A stretch of DNA of 64,000 nt from contig JAJEKV010000064.1 of NCBI GenBank assembly GCA_021234155.1, positions 1,426,001-1,490,000 on the forward strand. Direction: 5' to 3'. This document shows positions 57,420-64,000 of the stretch, in pieces. The notes beneath the pieces are model-generated. The model saw nothing but the letters and a program-made list of their open reading frames with translations, was not told where the DNA came from and searched no databases. Position 1 is the first letter of the stretch. Each line of letters begins with the position of its first letter. The translations under genes and the position numbers were made by a program. The DNA comes from Isoetes taiwanensis. Its lineage: Eukaryota > Streptophyta > Lycopodiopsida > Isoetales > Isoetaceae.

Positions 57420-57690
57420 AAGGTGGTCCACATGAATTGTGACATTTTCATTTACTAGAGAACATGATTATGTTATAGCTGATGTTCAGTTAAGCAAGTC
57501 CACATGAATTGTAACACTCATTTGCCCACATTAACTGTGTTCAGTTAAGCAAGTCCACATGAATTGTAACACATCTACCCACATTAACTGTGACATTCAT
57601 GGTAACATTTTTTCATCTGAATTGTGACATGCATGTGCCCACACATGGACAGTCTCATTTAGGTGACACATGAACTGTGACATTGGCAAT
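57420..57690 (+). repeat. short tandem units around CCACATGAATTGT
   Basis: Units of about 50-60 bp with AAGCAAGTCCACATGAATTG and CCCACATTAACTGTG recur four to five times with changes. Confidence 0.75.
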
Positions 57691-59356
57691 GTTTCTTCAT
57701 TGGGTATATCGTGCATAAACAAGCATGTGAACTAGACATGAACCCTATGTGCAAATGCGGTAAATTTGCTGTATATAAGCTGCTGAAATGCAGAATATTC
57801 ATTTTCAAAGTGGCGTTGGATCTTGATTCTAATTATTATCAATGGAGCAAGTCACAGATGTGCATAAATATTAATAGACAGTTCCAAGTATAATTTAAGA
57901 GGTATTTATTTCTGAAGGGCGCCAACATATTTGTCAGAAATATCTTATTCCATAAGTGCTACAATTGTATGAAGCTAGGAACATGTGTTTGAATCAGGTG
58001 CGATGACAAAGAATGCACATCTATATAGGAGGATCACTATAGTGCACCATGATCCAATTGATTAGACAAAAATAGATAAGATTCTCCAATAGTAGATCAG
58101 GCCATAATTATTATATCAATCTAAACCACTAAAGTTGAAAAGAATAGACATTCTTAACCATTAAACCTTGATCCACAATCGGGGCTTTAGACCAGGCCAT
58201 AATTTATTATATCAATCTAAACCACTGAAGTTGAAAAAAATAGACCTATTCGTAACCATTAAACCTTGATCCACTATTGGGGCTTTCAATGAGTTCTTTC
58301 TATTTTTAGATGGTAATACATATCTACATTTTTTGAACAAAAATTTGCAAAATTTTGCAAAATACCTAGAACCATGATCTTTTTAGCTATGCAACTTAAT
58401 TCACAAAAATCCCCCAAAAAAAAAAAAAAAAAAGGGAAGGTGGTGAATACGAGATCTCTTTAAAACTATAGGTTTATAGGTTTTAAACCAAAATGTTCAA
58501 TTTGTATAAACCACAATGTCCAATTGTATAGGCTTATAGGATGGGATGTCGACGTAAAACTATAGGCTTATAGGATGGGATGTCAAAGCATAAACCAAAA
58601 TGTCCAATAGTAAACTATTGCTTGCACCACCATCTGTTTACCTAGAGATCAGTATACAAACCTTTTCATTGTAACATTTAGGCTAAGCACCGTCAAATCA
58701 ACACAAGTTCTTTCCAACATGCACCAATGCATGTGCTCAACCAAATCCCAATAAGCATTGTACGTGCATATACGAAAATAATATCATGAAAAACCAACCT
58801 TCTCTTTCTATACTAGAGAATATCTAATAACAAAGTTCATACATCTTCATCCACAAACAACTATTATGTGGCACTATCCCATCTTATAAACCCTCAGACT
58901 TTAAATAAAAAAGTTCACTACACATAGCCCAATCCCATTTTATAAACCATCAACTTAAAATATAAGGTTCACTACACATAGCCCAACGTTCTCTCTCCAT
59001 ATTACATACTATCTAATATTATGTTATGGCAAATTCTAACTCTCAAACGGAATCAAAAGTTTCCAACATCTAATTTGTCCATTTTGTTTGGCATCACATA
59101 ATAGTATCCAACTAAATAGCTCACATTAGCTCTATAAGTTATTGACCTCCTCCTCCTCATCATTAGCTAATATCACATTGTCACATCCATGTTCAACTTT
59201 AACAATTGATGGTCTATTTACAATCTACTTCCACTCACTTATAGTACATGCATAGAAATATTTTTTGGTGCCACTACATTTAAGTTCAAAAGGCTATAAC
59301 TTCAGGACAACCACCATGCTTACAGAAAAAGAACTACCAACATCCAATTTACTTGA
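57691..59356. other. AT-rich, with a 96-bp tandem duplication
   Basis: A 96-bp unit (AGGCCATAAT...GGGGCTTT) occurs at about 58095-58190 and 58191-58288. A CTATAGGCTTATAGGATGGG motif recurs at 58528-58580. No coding. Part of this may be the body of the Helitron ending at 59603. Confidence 0.5.
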
Positions 59357-59575
59357 GCCCGGCCATGCCAGGCAATGTTATTGTAGTCTTTTAAATCCAC
59401 TTTTAGGCTATATGGTTTGATTCACACACTACTTACGCCATCATAAAGCTATACAGAACTGCATGTGAGCAAAGAAAGAGCCTTGGAATTTTTAAAAGCA
59501 AATCTCTTCCCCATCTAGCAATTTCTAAATGGTGAGATCACTTTACTTATCGACATCTTTTCAAATTGTTACTAA

Positions 59576-59603
59576 GCCCGGCAACGCCGGGCACCATAAC
59601 TAG
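59576..59603 (+). mobile_element. Helitron 3' terminus
   Basis: GCCCGGCAACGCCGGGC hairpin, seven bases, CTAG, then T. It is nearly identical to the terminus at 18635-18663, so both belong to one Helitron family. Confidence 0.6.
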
Positions 59604-59626
59604 TGTCCTTAGGATCATCTTATTAT

Positions 59627-59807
59627 TGAGAAACGAGAGTTGCAAAGCACATAGACACAAAGAAGACGAGAGTTTCTATTCATTGTCAAAACGAAATACA
59701 AATAGACGGGTCCCTTAAAGTTAGGAACAACTACTAAATGCTCCAACAAAATCTATCTACTCTCAACGGGTAGTAAAACGTCAGTCATCTTATTGTCATA
59801 TCCCAAC
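59627..59807 (-). repeat. LTR-like unit on minus strand
   Basis: Read on minus, a purine tract CTTGAGGGGAG precedes TGTTGGGATATGAC, the usual layout of a 3' LTR start. The other end is placed at TGAGAAACG by the terminal dinucleotide only. Confidence 0.4.
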
Positions 59808-59937
59808 ACTCCCCTCAAGAAGATGATCTAGAAGAAGTCGAAACTCAACAAAACTTTCTCGCATTTGCCAATACTGGTTTTGACCGGTTTCTATGAGAGA
59901 GCTTTGTGACGACTCCCCCTTAGCCAATTTAAATGAA

Positions 59938-60253
59938 CTCCACTTCTGACGCACTCCCCCTCAGCCAATTCAAAATGAACTCCACTTCTAGTCTGCCTAC
60001 ATGAATATGGAACAGAGTCTTTGAGAAGATATGATGCACCAAGCTTAGTAAGTACCAACTCTCCCCTTGCATGATGAAGCAGAACGATCTTACGGTTATA
60101 ATGAACTCCACTTCGGCGACGCCCCCTCGACCAACTCAAAATGAACTCCACTCCTATGTCTACCTACATGAATACGGAGCAGAGTCTTTTTGAAGATATG
60201 ATGCATCAAGCTTAGCAAGTACCAACTCTCCCCTTTCATGATGAAGCAGGAAC
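59938..60253. repeat. ~165-bp tandem duplication
   Basis: ATGAACTCCACTTCT...TCTGCCTACATGAAT...GATGAAGCAG is present at about 59938-60087 and again at 60103-60253 with some differences. Confidence 0.8.
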
Positions 60254-60809
60254 GATGCGCATGCCAGATAACTCTCCAAATAACTTCAATGTGCATGCCA
60301 ATTCCTAAGCGATTGTAACCAAACTGCTTCCACCAAATGCTGGTTATGTGCTGCTCCATATGCAATGGACCTTGGAAAGGACCATCACGTTTAACAATAC
60401 CTTGTTGGTCTCTCTCAGCAGATAATATTCCTGCTGTAATCTTAAGCATATGGTCCTCCTTTTCCTCTATTTCATGATGCATGATACTATGGTACCTGTA
60501 CCTGTTGCTATCTTCTCCCCCTTGCATCTTGAAATATAACACTAATGGCATACTCTCCTGTTCTGGACTGTTAAAGCCAGTTATACAATGTTTCCAACAC
60601 CCTTTGCTACAATCATCATGAGCAAAAACTTCCACGCTCACCACACCACTGCAATGTGCCATCCGGCTATAACGTCCCCACCAAGGTGATTCAATGTCCA
60701 TCCTGAACAACAGCTTGGAATGACTCCCGTCCTGCATGGTGTAAGCTGGCGCCACATCTGTTCCTGCTGTTGTACCTCTAGCTCGAAGATCCATGTAGGA
60801 CCTCACCAT
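60096..60809 (-). CDS. unrecognised 237-residue ORF upstream of LTR-like unit
   Basis: A long minus frame with a clear ATG, containing MDIESPWWGRYSRMAHCSGV, CSKGCWKHCITGFNSPEQ and PLHMEQHITSIWWKQFGYN. The C-terminal 50 residues lie in the duplicated 165-bp repeat and are probably not original. No family is recognised. Its position before a minus-strand LTR suggests retroelement or captured host sequence. Confidence 0.35.
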   Translation of the reverse strand: MVRSYMDLRARGTTAGTDVAPAYTMQDGSHSKLLFRMDIESPWWGRYSRMAHCSGVVSVEVFAHDDCSKGCWKHCITGFNSPEQESMPLVLYFKMQGGEDSNRYRYHSIMHHEIEEKEDHMLKITAGILSAERDQQGIVKRDGPFQGPLHMEQHITSIWWKQFGYNRLGIGMHIEVIWRVIWHAHRSCFIMKGESWYLLSLMHHIFKKTLLRIHVGRHRSGVHFELVEGASPKWSSL

Positions 60810-62394
60810 TGAGGAAGTTATCTACTCTTTCTTATATAATCTATTCACACCAAGATTCGATTCTTCGATTCCCGAGTGGGGAAAAAAATAGGGGAAAAAA
60901 AAAACTGCAAAATTCTCCCCAGCTGACAGCGGAGCATTGCCTTAGCTCTCCGGTGCCATATCTCCGGTGCCATAGCCGCTCGCTGCTATGATTCCATACG
61001 TCAGGCCAGCCTGCGGAGTTTCGGTGGTGAGACGGCGCCGCTTTTTCCTCACTCTAGTGCACACACAGTGCCGGTTGATCCTACAGTTGATCCTACAGAG
61101 AAGATGCTCTGTCTTTCTCGGATATGGTATGCTTGAGGGATTTAGTTCAATCCTTTTTTTTCCAGCAAGTCCTTTGATGCTCTGTTTGCAAGGGTTTGGC
61201 GAAATTAACAGGGGACAATGCAAGTTAAGGGTTTATTTTTAGATTTTGATGGGGCAAAATAATGCATGCTAGGAGATCTTGGAAAAAAAAACTGAATTCC
61301 GGATTGCCGGATAGGAGATGCTGTGGTTTTTATTTGCTTCTGTTGGTAAGGCACAAAAATCTGTTTCTTTTAATTATTTATTGGCAAACGCTAAGGCAAC
61401 CCATAATGATTTAGGAACAGAGCAATCATGCGTATCTAGAGCAGGCCCAGGTTGCAGGTGATTCAAAATTATGTTGAGGATCCTGAAGCTTGAGTTAGGT
61501 CTTGGGCCTTTGGTACAACCGGCCAGGTAGAACACTCTAGAAGGTTTATGGACCTAAAACGCAGAAATTTCATGCTGTCTAATCCGCTAAGCTATATTGT
61601 TGCTGCATGGAGCTCTTTGTGCCATTGGGCACCTTCAACTGATCACTTGCAGGTTAGCTTTGCGTTTTGATAACTAGTTTCTTGCTCATAGTAAATCCTT
61701 AATGTGTTTGTAAATCCATGGTGATAAGCTTTATTGTAATTTGTGTCTGCTGTAGGTCAGGCATTGGATTGCGTTTGAAATGGTTTATGCATGTGTATTA
61801 ATTCGCTGTGCTTTTCTGCTATTTCAGGTCGATTGACACTTTCAGATGGGAGCATTTACAGAGATGTTGTACCCAAGAGTGCCTCTACTGGTAGATTATG
61901 AGTCTGAAACCCTATCATGTGCAAAATTCTTTATGTAAGATGTGCTTGATGGAAAATGCTGGGATGTGCTGCTAAACATGCAAAAAAACTATTGCATCTT
62001 TCAAAAGCTAACAAGAACCTTCCCTTTGAGATGAAGTTTTCTCTGTGAGTTGTTTTTATTCTTTTAAAATGTGCTTTAAAACCGTGCTCTTACAGGGTTT
62101 TGATACGAGCTAACAAGCCATGGATCCTCACTTGAATTAGGTTAGCTTTAAAACCTGTCCCCATTGGTATCTATATTTTATATCTCATGATTCGCATGTG
62201 TACTATAGTGTTTTGATCTTGTTGTAAAATTTGTCTTACCTTTATGCATGCTTTGTGAGAAAATTCCAAGCCCAAATGAATAGTCTACGATAGATTGTCC
62301 GGTGGTGTCGGATCTGCCGACTGTGCAGTTCACTATCTGAAGTTAACACATTTGAGCTTACGCCCGTGGTTGTTTATTATTTCGTGGCTGCCCT
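60810..62394. other. non-coding region, no gene supported
   Basis: Short frames only. A locally GC-rich patch at 60940-61100 includes repeated CTCCGGTGCCATA and TTGATCCTACAG units. No supported exon. Confidence 0.35.
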
Positions 62395-62862
62395 CGGTTC
62401 AAGTATATAATATTGTTTTGTGCTACACGACATTTGCAAGTTAGAGAAGGAAAACAAGTTCATTGTGTGGGTGAATTCATTGGCCTGGATTCATTGCTCA
62501 TAGGTTGAGGCAGAAGAACATGGTATTGACCTCCAAATTACTGAGGTTCGAACTGCTAGAAAGTCATAACAGGAGTGAGGCCCCTTTTTACACTGACTTG
62601 AATGTTTGTCAGATAACAATCTGTGATCCGGTTCAAGTATATAATATTCTTTTGTGCTACACGACATTCGCAAGTTAGAGAAGGAAAACAAGTTCATTGT
62701 GTGGGTGAATTCATTGGCCTGGATTCATTGCTCATAGGTTGAGGCAGAAGAACATGGTATTGACCTCCAAATTACTGAGGTTCGAACTGCTAGAAAGTCA
62801 TAACAGGAGTGAGGTCCCTTTTTACACTGACTTGAATGTTTGTCAGATAACAATCTGTGATT
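62395..62862 (+). repeat. 234-bp tandem duplication
   Basis: CGGTTCAAGTATATAATATT starts at 62395 and 62629; the two 234-bp units are almost identical, so it is recent. It lies upstream of the ferrochelatase exons, perhaps in an intron. Confidence 0.9.
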
Positions 62863-63455
62863 TTTAGCCTGCCTTAGATTATATTAGATGAGAATTAAGT
62901 ATCTGCTACTTGGGGTGAAGCACTAGATAAAAAATGTGTTGTTCCTTATTCAACTTTTTTTTTCCTCTCATGCAATGCAATTTGTGAAGAACAGAAAAAT
63001 GGATAGGAGACTGTTTGTTTTCAATAGGTTTTATGGGAACAAATGTTTCAGTCCAGCAGCTATTCCATCAACATAATCTATCAATGCATTGCAGATTGTC
63101 TTTAACACTGTGATGTGTACACAAGTTGTTTCACTTCTATATTTTGTTTGTTTTGCAAAATGTGCAACCAGCTTCTGCTCTCAGTTCATATCTACCTTCT
63201 TACAGAAGACGAAAGCCGCAGGTCCCAAGGTAAAGCTCCAGTTTCTAGGTGTAGCTTGGGAAAGAAAATACTATCCGATTGTTTTGCCGCATTGAATATA
63301 CACGCATTCCTCTTGCCCATTTTATCTGCAAATCTAGGGCTGTGTTTAAGGAGTTCCCCGCCTATGCTATGGGAGTTGGCAGTCCTCTTTCTTTCAAATC
63401 TTTATCCTGTGCTTTGTATAATATTTAATTGCTCTTATTATTTACCAAACTACAG

Positions 63456-63791
63456 GCTGCTGCACTAGGGCGAGCTCTTCAAATGAAAGATTTGCATGCA
63501 TATGTCTATGTTGCCATGCGGTATTGGCATCCATTTACAGAAGAAGCTCTTGAACAGGTGCACACTAAGTTGTGCATGTTTTGTTACCACTGCTTAAGAA
63601 TGATCTAATTTATCAGATTCTCCAGTTCTTTGAACTTTAGAAGTGATGGCAGATTTTTGTGGCTGCTTAATGGTTTAGTTCTGTTTGGTTCAATATAGGA
63701 AGGACAAATACCCTTCGCAGATGCCACATATGGGCGGGCTATATCGACGTTAATTTTGAACGAGCTTAACAGTTTTGAAAGTGCAAATGAG
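63456..63791 (+). CDS. ferrochelatase, two internal exons (partial gene at right edge)
   Basis: Exon 63456-63557 follows CTACAG and ends at CAG|GT, coding [20 protein letters not shown] then [11 protein letters not shown], the conserved ferrochelatase segment (A.......VYV.MRYW.PFTEEA). Exon 63699-63791 follows ATATAG, in phase, and reads [20 protein letters not shown], resembling the later helix just before the FSAHGVP motif. The intervening segment with LVVLPLYPQYS, present in the family, is absent between them. Ferrochelatase inserts iron into protoporphyrin IX in plastids, the last step of heme synthesis. Missing exon could mean a pseudogene, an assembly gap or an alternative exon. Earlier exons (LLLNLGGP) were not found. 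Confidence 0.7.
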
Positions 63792-64000
63792 GTATATAGG
63801 CCTTTGTTGTGTCCCTTTTTTATGTAGTTCTATCTATCATGCACTGTTTGCATTAGCATTGTGTCAATATATTTATGAAATTAAGGTCCAGATAACTTTG
63901 CTTTCTTTGGATTAGATAGAACATGTTTGGAACATGCACTATTTGCATTAGCATTGTGTGAATATATTTAAGAACTTAGGTCCATGTAACTTTGCTGTCT

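Overview
This window is nuclear DNA from a land plant. The signs are spliceosomal introns, plant Ty1/copia retroelements with the usual initiator-tRNA primer site, CACTA, Harbinger-like and Helitron termini, a plant-type subtilase, a plastid-type ferrochelatase, and fragments of PDI, PPR and NDR-kinase genes. A DUF8039/DUF7869-type gene would fit a seed-free plant (fern, lycophyte or bryophyte), but the species cannot be fixed from sequence alone. Most of the 64 kb is nested mobile DNA. Only one gene looks fully intact: the intronless subtilisin-like protease at 9787-12048. A ferrochelatase gene enters at the right edge.

Layout. 1-6301: a decayed copia element on + (integrase, RT, RNase H, 3' LTR) split by a 2.75-kb insertion that carries an unrecognised minus-strand coding relic and three 203-bp repeats. 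6304-9786: minus-strand copia remnants and the subtilase promoter, tandemly duplicated, with a 997-bp Harbinger-type element in one copy only. 9787-12048: subtilase. 13198-26328: two CACTA-type termini enclosing about 13 kb with a PDI exon, a PPR pseudogene, a three-exon unknown gene end, a Helitron end and an LTR-like remnant. 27377-29485: a 2.1-kb LTR and primer site. 31701-35999: a complete but RT-deleted copia element with a target duplication. 46.4-52.2 kb: repeats, fold-backs and NDR-kinase fragments. 52.6-54.4 kb: a truncated subtilase pseudogene with its own insertion. 54.4-62.9 kb: mostly AT-rich repeats, a MITE, a Helitron end and retroelement remnants.

The most unusual part is 36.9-46.7 kb. 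On the minus strand lies a damaged gene with a DUF8039-like start, a helix-turn-helix-like segment and a DUF7869, RNase H/transposase-like core. Divergent from it on + is a damaged, intron-containing gene that appears to join a ParB/sulfiredoxin-like domain to a beta-class DNA methyltransferase-like fold. The flanks and introns of this pair hold more than fifteen copies of a palindrome with core GGCGCCATGGCGCC. I saw this palindrome nowhere else in the window and never inside an exon. A ParB-like/methyltransferase-like protein next to palindromes confined to its own locus is the best candidate here for an undescribed mobile or self-marking system. Both genes carry stops or frameshifts, so this copy is probably dead or poorly assembled.
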